From a marine actinobacterium PHSC20C1 (GTDB taxonomy: Bacteria; Actinomycetota; Actinomycetes; Actinomycetales; Microbacteriaceae): DNA of 64,000 bases. The notes beneath the pieces are model-generated. The model was not told where the DNA came from. It worked only from the letters and a program-made list of their open reading frames with translations, and ran no database searches. Position numbers and translations under genes: made by a program. The DNA is taken from positions 1,755,588 through 1,819,587 of the forward strand of contig CH672415.1 of the NCBI GenBank assembly GCA_000153145.1. The letters run 5' to 3'. This document shows positions 9,198 to 17,806 of the stretch, piece after piece; position 1 is the first letter of the stretch, and the number at the start of each line of letters is the position of its first letter.

Positions 9198-10060
9198 GTG
9201 GGTGTCCCTCCACCGATTCGGTCGGAGACTTCTTCGCCGATCACATTAACCGCCACCACCACGATGACGACGGCTACTGCCGGAATGATGGCGGGCAAGA
9301 AGTAGCCCCCGACGATTCCGGCCTGCGATTCGTTGATCATGGCGCCCCAGTCGGCAGTGGGCGCTTGCACCCCGAGTCCCAGAAAGGAGAGCCCTGCCAG
9401 CTCGGCGAGAACATAGCCAAAGTTCAAGGTGGATTGAGCGCCGACAGTCGGTGCGACGTTGGGCAGCACCCGACGCAGCGCGATCCAGCCACCCGCGAAT
9501 CCCTGCACACGGTAGGCCGCGACATAGGGTCGCGCCCGTTCCGAGGCAACGAGAGAACGAGTAAGGCGGGCAACGAAGGGGGCATAGGCAATGCTCATGG
9601 CAATCACCGGCGCGACCAAACCTTTGCCAAACAGCGCGACCGCCATGATTGCGATCAGCAAGGCGGGGAAGGCCAAAAGAACATCGAGCAAGCGCCCGAT
9701 CACGGCGTCAAGCCAACCTCCGCGCCAGCCAGCAACAAGCCCGAGTACAACCCCGAGAAATGTTGACGCGATCACCACGACAAGAGGGGCGAGCAGTGCT
9801 GTTCGCGCACCGTAGATCATTCGGCTCAGGGTGTCGCGGCCGAGCGCATCTGCTCCGAGCCAGTGCGCCCAACCAGGGTTCGCGTAGATCGCAGTGAAGT
9901 CGATGTGGTCGGGGTCGTAGGGCGCGACGAGCGGCGCGAAGATTGCGGCAAGTGTGATCGCTGCGAGAACGATGATGCTGATCATCCAACTCGCATTCAC
10001 GCGTCTGCGTCGGCTTGACCGCAAAACCTTGATCGCGAGTGTCGGTGTTGGCCGGCTCAT
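9194..10060 (-). CDS. ABC transporter permease, DppC family
   Basis: A 288-residue inner-membrane permease of the dipeptide/oligopeptide/nickel importer class. A hydrophobic helix near residues 25-47 is followed by a periplasmic-type loop with HWLGADALGRDTLSRMIYGA, a hallmark of DppC/OppC proteins, and then five further membrane segments. A cytoplasmic EAA-type loop for ATPase docking is visible around AYRVQGFAGGWIALRRVLPN. It overlaps the ATPase gene by four bases downstream, and its start overlaps the end of the DppB-like gene upstream. Together with that gene it would form the membrane channel of the importer. Confidence 0.93.
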   Translation of the reverse strand: MSRPTPTLAIKVLRSSRRRRVNASWMISIIVLAAITLAAIFAPLVAPYDPDHIDFTAIYANPGWAHWLGADALGRDTLSRMIYGARTALLAPLVVVIASTFLGVVLGLVAGWRGGWLDAVIGRLLDVLLAFPALLIAIMAVALFGKGLVAPVIAMSIAYAPFVARLTRSLVASERARPYVAAYRVQGFAGGWIALRRVLPNVAPTVGAQSTLNFGYVLAELAGLSFLGLGVQAPTADWGAMINESQAGIVGGYFLPAIIPAVAVVIVVVAVNVIGEEVSDRIGGGTPT

Positions 10061-11010
10061 CGTCCTGCCTCCCCTGCTGCTGCCCTCGGGTCGATTATGG
10101 GTTCAAGCAAATCGACGATCGCGTTAGTAACGACGAACGATGTGACGACCAAAAGCACAATGGCTTGAACGACGGGAAAATCTAGGCGGTTCACTGATTG
10201 CACCAGCAGGGAGCCAACGCCCGCGATGCCGAATGCCGACTCGACGATGGAAGTCGCAACCAGCAGCCCGGCAATCAACATTCCGCCCACCGTGAAGATT
10301 GGGCCGAGCGCATTACGAAACACATGCCGCCGGATGACGGTGAGTCGACCTAGGCCACGACTGGTGGCGACGTGCACGTGCTCGCGACTGAGTTGCTCCA
10401 CCATCGACATTCGAGTGACCTTGCCAATCAAGACCATGAACGCAATAGCCATCGCGATGGACGGCAACGTGAGGTGGTAGATGGTGTCGAGAAACCCATC
10501 ACCCGAACCAAAGGCGGGAAACCAGCGCAACTGAACCGCAAAAACAGCGATCAGCACAATCGAGCCAACGAAGGGTGGGATGGCGCCGAAGGCAGTGAGA
10601 ACGGTGAGGATCGCCCTGTCGGCGAATCGACCACGGTAGAGGGCAGCGATCGTGCCGGCGATCACCCCTACAACAACGATGATGACGGCGGACATTATGA
10701 CGAGGCCCGCGGTGACCGGCAGTCGATCACCGATCACCGTAGTCACGGCATCCCTGAACTGCAGCGAGCGCCCGAAGTCTCCGTGGAACATGCCGCCGAT
10801 CCACCGAAAATATTGTTCCCACGGCGGGAGGTCTAAACCGAATTGTTCGACGACCGCCGCCTTCGCCTCCGGTGATGGCTTGCGCCCTCGTAAGAGAAAA
10901 TTCACGGGGTCGCCCGGCACCAGAAACCGAGAGAAGAAGACCAGGGCAGAGGCAAGCACAAGGGTCAGTACGAGTGACCCCAACTTGCCTCCGACCCGGC
11001 GGATGGTCAT
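10057..11010 (-). CDS. ABC transporter permease, DppB family
   Basis: A 317-residue permease with about six membrane helices. The first (about 10-30) is followed by FLVPGDPVNFLLRGR, typical of DppB/OppB N-termini, and by an extracytoplasmic helix-rich region containing LPPWEQYFRWIGGMFHGDFG. An EAA-like docking loop appears in ATSRGLGRLTVIRRHVFRNALG. The ATG at 11010 lies one base after the stop of the binding-protein gene, which argues against the 21 extra residues of the longer open frame. Its stop overlaps the DppC-like start, so the three importer genes form one tightly coupled unit. Confidence 0.93.
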   Translation of the reverse strand: MTIRRVGGKLGSLVLTLVLASALVFFSRFLVPGDPVNFLLRGRKPSPEAKAAVVEQFGLDLPPWEQYFRWIGGMFHGDFGRSLQFRDAVTTVIGDRLPVTAGLVIMSAVIIVVVGVIAGTIAALYRGRFADRAILTVLTAFGAIPPFVGSIVLIAVFAVQLRWFPAFGSGDGFLDTIYHLTLPSIAMAIAFMVLIGKVTRMSMVEQLSREHVHVATSRGLGRLTVIRRHVFRNALGPIFTVGGMLIAGLLVATSIVESAFGIAGVGSLLVQSVNRLDFPVVQAIVLLVVTSFVVTNAIVDLLEPIIDPRAAAGEAGR

Positions 11011-11011
11011 G

Positions 11012-12661
11012 CTATCGCTTGCCAATCGTCGCCGCCCAGGGGTAGTAGAGCATTGCGACCGACGGCGCCACACCGGTGATGCGCCCCCCCAGATAGACCG
11101 TCATGGGAACTTCATACAGCGGGAGCCAGGGCAGCTGCTCACTGGCTATTTGTTGCAACTGAGCTGAGATCTCGGCGCTCTCTTGGGCATCTTGGGCGGC
11201 GACGCCCTCGTCCACGAGCGCATCGTACTGAGGGTCAGTCCAGTTGCCGTAGTTACTGAATTGCCCAGTCTGCAGGACCCCATACATTTCGAGCGGATTG
11301 GGGGTCGAAAGATACCAGGAGGTCAGGAACAGATCGACGCCCTCCCGGGCACTCGGGTCGGCGAACAGAGTCGTATACGCATCCGGGGTCATCGTTTCGA
11401 TTGTCGCTTCGAGCCCGATTGACTTTGCGGCGGCCGCGGTCGCTTGGGCGACGATGGTGAACTCTGCTCCCATCGGCGCGGTGCGGATCACAATGGTTTC
11501 TCCGGCGACACCGGCATCCTCGATGAGTTTCTTCGCAGCATCGACGTCGTAGGGGTACTCCTCAAGACCGGCGAATGTCTCATCACGTGTTTCCGCGCTA
11601 ACCCCTCCCCAGACGGACTCGGTCGTCAACGCGTTCGTCAACTGCGCGTAACCCTGCAGTCCGGCATCCACCACACCTTGACGATCGATCGCCATGAGGA
11701 GTGCTTTGCGTACGTTCACGTCGCCGAGCACGCCCTCCATGTTGCTGACGATCAGGCTGGCAACCGAACTGTTCAGCCCGAAGTAGAGATCGCCTGAAGA
11801 CGCCTGCAACTTCTCGATCGCCTCGGACGGCACGAACCAGCCGCCGTCAACCTGACCAGAGGTAAGAGCGTTGACTCGGGCGTTGGGGTCGGCCATGAAC
11901 AGCATCGTGACCTCCTCAGCCTTCGCCATCAGCTCGGGATTCCAGTACTGGTCGTAGCGGGTGAGTGTGATCGATTCGCCCGACTTCCACGAGCTCACCT
12001 CGAACGGGCCGGTGCAGTTAACCAGTGCCGTCGAGTTGCCGTATTCCCGGCCGGCATCCGCGAGCGTCTGGGCTGACTCGACAACTCCGGCAGCACCGCT
12101 CATTCCCTGGTTGAACAGAGAGTCAGGCTTCATCAGCGTGACAGTGACCTCCATAGGGCCGGTCTCGTCAATCGAAGCAACATTTTGGTAGACGGAGTAC
12201 CAAGACGACCCGATCTCAGGATTAATGTGGCGCTGCATCGAAGCAACGGCATCCGCTGCGGTGACGGGTGAACCATCGTGGAAGGTAACGCCTGAACGAA
12301 GTTCGTACACCCATGTCACGGGGTCTGGGTTATCGAAAGATTCAGCCAACGATGGCGAGATGCTGAAGTCGGGGTTGAGGCGCAGCAACGATTCGCACAC
12401 GTTGGAGAGCACCTGATTGTCGGGGTAGTCGAACGCGTAAGCGTTATCGAGCGAGTACGGCTCGGCGTAGGTAACCCACGTGAAGGAATCGATGTCTCCG
12501 GAGGGCGCGGGAGTTTGAGCGGTCAGCTCATAGGTGACCGGCCCCTCTGACGTTGGGCCCGTTCCGGCGGCCGTGCACGAAGTCAGCGCCAAGGCGGAGA
12601 CAAGTGCGATCGCGGGAACAAAGGAAAACTGTGTTCGGGTTCGGGTTTGTGTTCGTGACAT
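11012..12661 (-). CDS. ABC transporter substrate-binding lipoprotein, peptide/nickel (SBP_bac_5) family
   Basis: A 549-residue lipoprotein of the DppA/OppA class that would capture the solute outside the membrane. The N-terminus from ATG 12661 has a basic region of alternating Arg/Thr (MSRTQTRTRTQF), a hydrophobic core and the lipobox ALTSC (lipidated Cys near residue 29). GAGGAG-type bases lie just upstream of this ATG, so the 60 extra residues of the longer frame are rejected. The fold pattern YELRSGVTFHDGSPVTAADAV is the family signature. It lies 28 bases after the amidohydrolase and before both permeases, suggesting that the imported compound is the amidohydrolase substrate or its precursor. 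Confidence 0.93.
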   Translation of the reverse strand: MSRTQTRTRTQFSFVPAIALVSALALTSCTAAGTGPTSEGPVTYELTAQTPAPSGDIDSFTWVTYAEPYSLDNAYAFDYPDNQVLSNVCESLLRLNPDFSISPSLAESFDNPDPVTWVYELRSGVTFHDGSPVTAADAVASMQRHINPEIGSSWYSVYQNVASIDETGPMEVTVTLMKPDSLFNQGMSGAAGVVESAQTLADAGREYGNSTALVNCTGPFEVSSWKSGESITLTRYDQYWNPELMAKAEEVTMLFMADPNARVNALTSGQVDGGWFVPSEAIEKLQASSGDLYFGLNSSVASLIVSNMEGVLGDVNVRKALLMAIDRQGVVDAGLQGYAQLTNALTTESVWGGVSAETRDETFAGLEEYPYDVDAAKKLIEDAGVAGETIVIRTAPMGAEFTIVAQATAAAAKSIGLEATIETMTPDAYTTLFADPSAREGVDLFLTSWYLSTPNPLEMYGVLQTGQFSNYGNWTDPQYDALVDEGVAAQDAQESAEISAQLQQIASEQLPWLPLYEVPMTVYLGGRITGVAPSVAMLYYPWAATIGKR

Positions 12662-12689
12662 TGCGTGCTCCTCAATTGGATGCTGTGGG

Positions 12690-14351
12690 TCAGTTGCGGA
12701 CGTAAACGGGCTTGCCGTCGATCCAGGTCGAGACGACAGTGCTCGAGTGGATTTCGTTGCTTGGCACAGTGAAAGGATCGGGTTCAATGACGACGAGGTC
12801 GGCGCGATAGCCTGGCGCGATAAAGCCGGTGTCGTGGTCACGATGGTTCACGTACGCCGAACCGGAGGTGTACGCCGCGAAGGCCGTCTCGAGGTCGAGG
12901 CACTGCTGCTCTCCGCCGAGGGGACGTTCATTCGTTTCTGGCGCGATGCGATTTACCGCGATATGGATGGCCGCAATCGGGTCTGGGCTTGATACGGGCC
13001 AGTCGCTTCCGGCGGCTAGCTTTGCATCGAGACGGTGCAGATCACCGAATGGGTACTGCCGTGCCGCCAAGCCTTCCTGCAAGAACGGCAGGGTCAACTC
13101 GTCGAGTTGTGCCTCATGGCAGGCCCACAGCGGTTGCAGGTTGGCAACCGCATCCAGCGGGGCAAAACGTGCTGCATCGTCTTCGGAGACAACCTGCAGA
13201 TGCGCGAGGTGGTGACGGCCATCGGAGACCCCGTTGGTGACGCGTGCCGCCGCGAGCGCATCGAGAGCTTCTTTCACCGCGCGATCTCCGAGCGCATGGA
13301 AGTGCACCTGGAAGCCCTCGCTATCGAGTTCGGTCACATACTCAATCAATCGTTGCGGGTTGATGAAAGAGAGACCGGAATTGTCAGTGGCATGCCCGTG
13401 ACTATCGAGGTACGGATTCTTCATTGCTGCGGTGAAATTCTCCGCGACACCATCTACCATGATTTTTACGGTCCCGAGCTGCAATCGATCGCTGCCCAGC
13501 GCCTCGACTTCAGCACGACGCTGCACCATGCCCGGGATCTGCTCGGCACCACCGGTTCGCTCCCACCACTGCGCGCCCACAACATGGGCAAGCAGCGTTC
13601 CCTCAGCGATGGCCCGGCGATAGGCGGGCAAGTTGCTGGGGAGGGTCGCGACGCTGTCGCCGATCATGGCATCCTGCCAGCCGGTAATACCCAGTTTCAG
13701 AAGCTCTTCTTGGGCCCGCAACAACCCTGCATACGCGAGGTCTGCTCCGACGCCGGGCTGCGCGTTGGCGAAGAGATCACCGGCGCCTTCGTGGAAGGTT
13801 CCAGCGGGAGATCCGTCGGCCTCGCGTTCCATTCGACCGTCAATGGGATCGGGGGTGGATGCATCGATACCCGCGGCACGAATGGCGGCAGAGCTTGCCC
13901 AAACGCTGTGGTGATCACGGCTGCTCAGCAGCACCGGGCGGTCACCAATGATGTCATCCAGTAGCTGGCGCCCGGGAGCACCACCGGGGAAGTGGTCCAT
14001 TGACCAGCCTCCGCCGCTGATCCAGCCTTCGGGATTCTCAGCGGCATACGTCGCGATCATTGCGAGGGCGTCTGCTGCATCTACTGCCTCTGTCAGCGAA
14101 CACTGCAGCAGTTCCACCCCACCGCCGACCGGATGGATGTGCGCATCCTGGAATCCGGGAGCTAGGAGACCGCCGTGCAGATCAATGATCTGTGTCGCGT
14201 CGCTGCGATGGAGGTCGATCGACTCCGCCGGCACGATGTCGATGATGAACCCATCGGCGATCACCACCGCGTGGTCAATCAGTGGTTGACCAGTGCCTGT
14301 GAAGACCTGGCCGCCAATAAAGATCACGTCTGCTTGCGCCACCGTGTACAT
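12690..14351 (-). CDS. Metal-dependent amidohydrolase, YtcJ-like (amidohydrolase family 3)
   Basis: A 553-residue TIM-barrel hydrolase. The metal-binding HxH appears in GFQDAHIHPVGGG (His 71 and 73). Further metal/active-site His residues occur in FHALGDRAV and HHLAHLQVV, and a late Asp in AAGSDWPVSSPDP. An N-terminal small beta-domain (residues 1-65) and a C-terminal ADLVVIEPDPF segment are usual for this family, which hydrolyses amide or formamide-like bonds. No signal peptide is present, so it acts in the cytoplasm on imported substrate. It is the first gene of the ABC operon. A start at ATG 14351 or GTG 14342 is possible: GAAGGG is adjacent to the first and nine bases from the second. The longer GTG 14393 start lies upstream of the predicted -10 and is excluded. 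Confidence 0.9.
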   Translation of the reverse strand: MYTVAQADVIFIGGQVFTGTGQPLIDHAVVIADGFIIDIVPAESIDLHRSDATQIIDLHGGLLAPGFQDAHIHPVGGGVELLQCSLTEAVDAADALAMIATYAAENPEGWISGGGWSMDHFPGGAPGRQLLDDIIGDRPVLLSSRDHHSVWASSAAIRAAGIDASTPDPIDGRMEREADGSPAGTFHEGAGDLFANAQPGVGADLAYAGLLRAQEELLKLGITGWQDAMIGDSVATLPSNLPAYRRAIAEGTLLAHVVGAQWWERTGGAEQIPGMVQRRAEVEALGSDRLQLGTVKIMVDGVAENFTAAMKNPYLDSHGHATDNSGLSFINPQRLIEYVTELDSEGFQVHFHALGDRAVKEALDALAAARVTNGVSDGRHHLAHLQVVSEDDAARFAPLDAVANLQPLWACHEAQLDELTLPFLQEGLAARQYPFGDLHRLDAKLAAGSDWPVSSPDPIAAIHIAVNRIAPETNERPLGGEQQCLDLETAFAAYTSGSAYVNHRDHDTGFIAPGYRADLVVIEPDPFTVPSNEIHSSTVVSTWIDGKPVYVRN

Positions 14352-14377
14352 CCCTTCGTCGTCGAACGGTTGTGGCG

Positions 14378-14407
14378 ATGTTAGGGCGAACACAACGCCG
14401 TTGTCAA
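14378..14407 (-). promoter_or_regulatory. Promoter of the amidohydrolase-ABC operon
   Basis: On the minus strand a perfect TTGACA (14402-14407) is followed after 18 bases by TAACAT (14378-14383). The start site would be about 14371, giving a leader of about 20-30 bases. Confidence 0.55.
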
Positions 14408-14418
14408 CAGTGATGACA
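14402..14418. promoter_or_regulatory. Putative TetR operator TGTCA-N7-TGACA
   Basis: A perfect 5-bp-arm inverted repeat, TGTCAACAGTGATGACA, lies in the 96-base gap between the divergent amidohydrolase and tetR genes. It overlaps the -35 region of both predicted promoters. A second palindrome, ACAACGCCGTTGT, lies at 14392-14404. The position fits autorepression plus control of the ABC operon. Confidence 0.5.
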
Positions 14419-14441
14419 TTGTTGTTGGTGCTCGCTATGAT
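14413..14441 (+). promoter_or_regulatory. Promoter of tetR, leaderless geometry
   Basis: ATGACA (14413-14418) and TATGAT (14436-14441) are 17 bases apart, and the GTG start codon at 14448 begins six bases after the -10 hexamer, so the transcript probably begins at the start codon. Confidence 0.5.
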
Positions 14442-14447
14442 GAAGAC

Positions 14448-15137
14448 GTGGACGCAAAAACTTCAGCAAAAGAGCAGACATCAAAGCGACTAGATCGAGC
14501 CAGCATCGTGCGAGCAGGTCTCGAAATTGCGTCGCGCCCCCACAACACCGCTGTCTCGGTGCGTGCCCTAGGAACAGAACTCGGTGTCGACCCGACCGCG
14601 GTTTATCGACACTTTAAAAGCAAAGATGACCTCATGCGGGCCCTCCTCGATGAGCTTCAAGCGACCGCGTTGGGCCACATCACGACAGGCTCCGGATGGC
14701 GCGAACGACTGCGCCAGCTCGCGGCGGCCACGCTAGAGACCTACGTCGAGCATCCAGCGATCGCAATAGAAGCAACAGTGCTCACAACGAATGGGCCGGC
14801 AGAAGTCGCGACCATCGAGTTCATCCTTGCCGCACTGTCCGAGGCCGGACTCAGTGGCACTAAGCTCGTCCACCACTACGCGCTCTACTCCTCGTACATT
14901 CTCTCGGAGGTCGCCGGCATCGCTCGGGGACGCACAACATCCGACATCGAAACAGAGCTGGACACGTGGTTCGACGGCCCGCTTCTCGTTGACCCGCTGA
15001 AACACGTGCACATCGCTTCTGTAGCCGCTGAGCTTCGCAGTTTGCGCGACACGGATATCTTTCGGTTTGGCGTCGATCTCATTCTCGACTCGGCCGCCCG
15101 CACCGCCCAACCCGCGGCGGAAGATGCTCCCCAATGA
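14448..15137 (+). CDS. TetR/AcrR family transcriptional regulator
   Basis: A 229-residue one-component repressor. The N-terminal helix-turn-helix spans about residues 18-62, with VSVRALGTELGVDPTAVYRH forming the two HTH helices and FKSKDDLMRALLDEL following as usual in the family. The rest is an all-helical ligand-binding domain that resembles the TetR C-terminal class (YVEHPAIAIEA, LVHHYALYSSYILSEVAG). The GTG start lacks a Shine-Dalgarno sequence but sits six bases after TATGAT. The gene is divergent from the amidohydrolase-ABC operon and overlaps the FAD monooxygenase start by four bases (ATGA), so it probably controls both transcription units. The ligand is unknown. Confidence 0.92.
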   Translation: MDAKTSAKEQTSKRLDRASIVRAGLEIASRPHNTAVSVRALGTELGVDPTAVYRHFKSKDDLMRALLDELQATALGHITTGSGWRERLRQLAAATLETYVEHPAIAIEATVLTTNGPAEVATIEFILAALSEAGLSGTKLVHHYALYSSYILSEVAGIARGRTTSDIETELDTWFDGPLLVDPLKHVHIASVAAELRSLRDTDIFRFGVDLILDSAARTAQPAAEDAPQ

Positions 15138-16411
15138 AAGCGATCATTGCCGGTGCAGGAATTGGCGGCCTCGCCACGGCACTCTCGCTACACGCCGTCG
15201 GGATCACCGACATCACCATCTACGAGTCCGTGAGCGAACTTCGCCCGCTCGGCGTCGGCATCAATCTCTTGCCCCACGCGGTGCGCGAGCTGACCGAACT
15301 GGGCCTCAGCGATGAGCTCGCAGCGCTTGGCGTTCCGACAAGCACCCTGAGCTACTTCAACTGTTTTGGCGATCTCATTTGGTCCGAGCCTCGTGGGCTG
15401 GCCGCTGGCTACGCGTGGCCGCAATACTCCGTGCACCGTGGAGAGCTGCAGATGCTTCTTCGAGATGCCGTCGAAGCACGGCTTCCCGGTGCAATCGTGC
15501 TCGGCTCGCCCGTCATCAGCACAGAAACGAAAGGTGCCCGCCAGCTCGTTCGCATCCGCACTCGCACTGGCGCTGGCACCGGAACCGGCGCTGAGCGTGA
15601 AGAGGAAGCCGACGTGGTCATCGCCGCCGACGGCATCCACAGTGCTATTCGCAAGCAGCACTATCCGGACGAAGGCGACCCGGTGTGGAACGGGCTCATG
15701 CTCTGGCGGGGCACGGCACGCGTGAAGCCATTTCTCGACGGACGTTCAATGTTAATGGCAGGGGACGGGCGACAAAAATTTGTCGCTTATCCGCTCACAG
15801 AAGCCGATGACGACGGACTAGCGCGCATCAACTTCATCGCCGAAAAGCGAGTCGAGGATGATGAACCACGCCCCAATAACTGGAATCTCGCCGTCGACAA
15901 ACAACGCATCGTCGACCTCTTTCAGGATTGGCAATTTGAGTGGATCGACATTCCCTCCGTCATTGCCGCTGCCGACGAAGTGCTCGAATATCCCATGGTC
16001 GATCGCAACCCGGTCGAACGCTGGACCTTTGACCAGCAAACGCTTCTTGGCGATGCCGCTCACGCGATGTATCCGATCGGCTCAAACGGTGCGTCTCAAG
16101 CAATCATTGATGCTCGTACGATCGCCAACCAACTCGCCACTGCGGATTCCATCGGTGCGGCGCTCGGCGAGTACGAACGCATTCGCCTTCCCATCACCGC
16201 CCAACTCACCCTCAGCAATCGGTCGCTTGGTCCAGAACGGGTCATGCAACTCGCCTACGAGCGCGCCCCCGAAGGCTTCGCCGACATCAACGACGTTGTT
16301 TCCGCCGAAGAGTTGACCGCAATCGCCGACCAGTACAAGCGCGCGGCAGGGTTCAACCCCCAGCTACTGAACGAGCGTCCAACACTCTCCGTCGTGCGAG
16401 CAGCGAGCTGA
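15134..16411 (+). CDS. FAD-dependent monooxygenase, salicylate/6-hydroxynicotinate hydroxylase type
   Basis: A 425-residue group A flavoprotein hydroxylase that would use NAD(P)H and O2 to hydroxylate an aromatic ring. The FAD fingerprint IIAGAGIGGLATALSLH occupies residues 3-19. The DG motif appears as VVIAADGIHSAIR near 158-170, and the second FAD motif LLGDAAHAMYPIGSNGA near 303-319. A low-complexity Gly/Thr stretch (RTRTGAGTGTGAEREEE) sits in a loop just before the DG motif. It is translationally coupled to tetR upstream and followed after two bases by the DUF3237 gene. These neighbours and the divergent amidohydrolase with importer suggest catabolism of an aromatic amide or N-heterocycle; this is inference. 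Confidence 0.9.
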   Translation: MKAIIAGAGIGGLATALSLHAVGITDITIYESVSELRPLGVGINLLPHAVRELTELGLSDELAALGVPTSTLSYFNCFGDLIWSEPRGLAAGYAWPQYSVHRGELQMLLRDAVEARLPGAIVLGSPVISTETKGARQLVRIRTRTGAGTGTGAEREEEADVVIAADGIHSAIRKQHYPDEGDPVWNGLMLWRGTARVKPFLDGRSMLMAGDGRQKFVAYPLTEADDDGLARINFIAEKRVEDDEPRPNNWNLAVDKQRIVDLFQDWQFEWIDIPSVIAAADEVLEYPMVDRNPVERWTFDQQTLLGDAAHAMYPIGSNGASQAIIDARTIANQLATADSIGAALGEYERIRLPITAQLTLSNRSLGPERVMQLAYERAPEGFADINDVVSAEELTAIADQYKRAAGFNPQLLNERPTLSVVRAAS

Positions 16412-16413
16412 CG

Positions 16414-16881
16414 ATGACCCTCACTCCGGCGATTCCTGGTCTGGAGGCCACCTTTGATGTCACCGTTCGAGTCGGCACCGTTTCGGACTATGGATTGACG
16501 CGCGCTGGGCACCGGCGAGTGATTGACATTGTCGGCGGGCAGATCACAGGGTCGCTTAACGCGACAATCCTGCCCGGCGGCGCCGACTGGCAACTCGTGC
16601 GGCCCGATGGAGCCATCGACATTGACGGACGCTACTCGGCCAAAACGCCAGAGGGCGAACTGATCTACATCGAAGTTTCGGGCGTGCGCAGTGGTTCGCC
16701 TGACGTTCTCGAAGCCCTCCTCCGCGGCGAGGAGGTCGATCCCACCCAGTACTATTTCCGCACCACCCTCAGGATCGAAACATCGGCCCCCGGGCTGGCA
16801 CACCTCGAGCACTCGCTCTTTGTCGCCTCGTGCGTGCGAGAAGTAGACACCGTGCGTTACCGCGCCTATCGCGTCACGTAG
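16414..16881 (+). CDS. DUF3237 family protein
   Basis: A 155-residue soluble protein with the DUF3237/UPF0311 pattern: a small beta-barrel-like fold with GHRRVIDIVGGQITGSLNATILPGGADWQ in pieces along residues 29-57, then DIDGRYSAKTPEGELIYIEVSG and YYFRTTLRIETSAPGLAHLE near the C-terminus. The biochemical function of the family is not established, although members often accompany aromatic or sugar catabolic genes. Its ATG begins two bases after the monooxygenase stop, so it belongs to the same operon. No signal peptide or membrane helix is seen. Confidence 0.85.
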   Translation: MTLTPAIPGLEATFDVTVRVGTVSDYGLTRAGHRRVIDIVGGQITGSLNATILPGGADWQLVRPDGAIDIDGRYSAKTPEGELIYIEVSGVRSGSPDVLEALLRGEEVDPTQYYFRTTLRIETSAPGLAHLEHSLFVASCVREVDTVRYRAYRVT

Positions 16882-16969
16882 AGCGCCAGCGTGAGGTGAG
16901 GGTTCACACTGCGTGCTAACGTCGCTACCCAAACTCTGCGGCAACACCACGAAGGAACTCGGCACCCCC

Positions 16970-17806
16970 ATGCAGCTCATCAAACGGGTCTACGGCGAAG
17001 CGACCGGAGCAATCGCCGCTGTCGTAATAGCCCTAGTGATCATTCACGCAATCAGTACTGCGCAACCGTGGTGGCTCGCCGCCGCTCTACCGTGGGCTGC
17101 GTACGCACTCTATTTGGGGCTCCTCATGACACGCCTCGTTGTCGTGCAACGCCGGCATCCATGGGTGCAGCTCGCTGTCGCCATCGTCGGGATTTTCGCG
17201 TCGACCATTGCCGGGCCTCTCGCTGTGCTTGTTGCCGTGCTCGGCCTCGCGATCATCCTGGGTTACAACTACTGGTACTCGGTGCAGCACGTCTCCGCAC
17301 GACCGGTGCGCGTCGATGAGCCCCTGCCGCTCTTTCCCCTCACGACAGTGGATGGCGACGTTGTCGACAGCAGCGTACTCACTCACCAACCACACGTGAT
17401 TATGTTCATTCGCGGCAACTGGTGCCCGTTCTGCATGGCCCAGGTGGCCCAGATCGCCGACCAGTATCGCGAACTCGATCGACGCGGTGTCGCCGTTGCG
17501 ATCGTTAGCCCGCAAAAGCCAGAAGACACTGTTGAGCTTTCGCAACGCTTCGACATCCCCGTGAACTTCTACATCGATGCGGATGGCGCGGCTGCGGCAG
17601 CACTCGACCTCGTGCAGTCGGGCGGCACCCCGATCATTTTCAGTGCCGGGACGCCAGCCGGTGGCGACACCGTTGTTCCGACGGTGATCATCACCGACCG
17701 CACCGGAATGGTGCTGTGGGCGGAGCAAACCGACAACCATCGCGTGCGACCCGAACCGACAACGTTCCTTGAGGTACTCGACCAGCACGGCATCCGCGCA
17801 CGCTAG
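16970..17806 (+). CDS. Membrane-anchored thioredoxin-fold (AhpC/TSA-type) protein
   Basis: A 278-residue protein with an N-terminal membrane part of about three hydrophobic helices (roughly 12-32, 36-53 and 63-90), followed by a thioredoxin/peroxiredoxin domain from about residue 105. The redox site reads RGNWCPFCMAQ (CxxC near 152-155), as in thiol-disulfide or peroxiredoxin-like proteins, and a cis-Pro-like VPTVIITDRTG follows later. The domain may face either side of the membrane. ATG 16970 is preferred, with GAAGGA about 13 bases upstream; the longer frame from 16913 adds a non-hydrophobic tail. It follows DUF3237 with an 88-base gap, and its stop overlaps the convergent chorismate mutase gene by four bases. 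Confidence 0.8.
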   Translation: MQLIKRVYGEATGAIAAVVIALVIIHAISTAQPWWLAAALPWAAYALYLGLLMTRLVVVQRRHPWVQLAVAIVGIFASTIAGPLAVLVAVLGLAIILGYNYWYSVQHVSARPVRVDEPLPLFPLTTVDGDVVDSSVLTHQPHVIMFIRGNWCPFCMAQVAQIADQYRELDRRGVAVAIVSPQKPEDTVELSQRFDIPVNFYIDADGAAAAALDLVQSGGTPIIFSAGTPAGGDTVVPTVIITDRTGMVLWAEQTDNHRVRPEPTTFLEVLDQHGIRAR

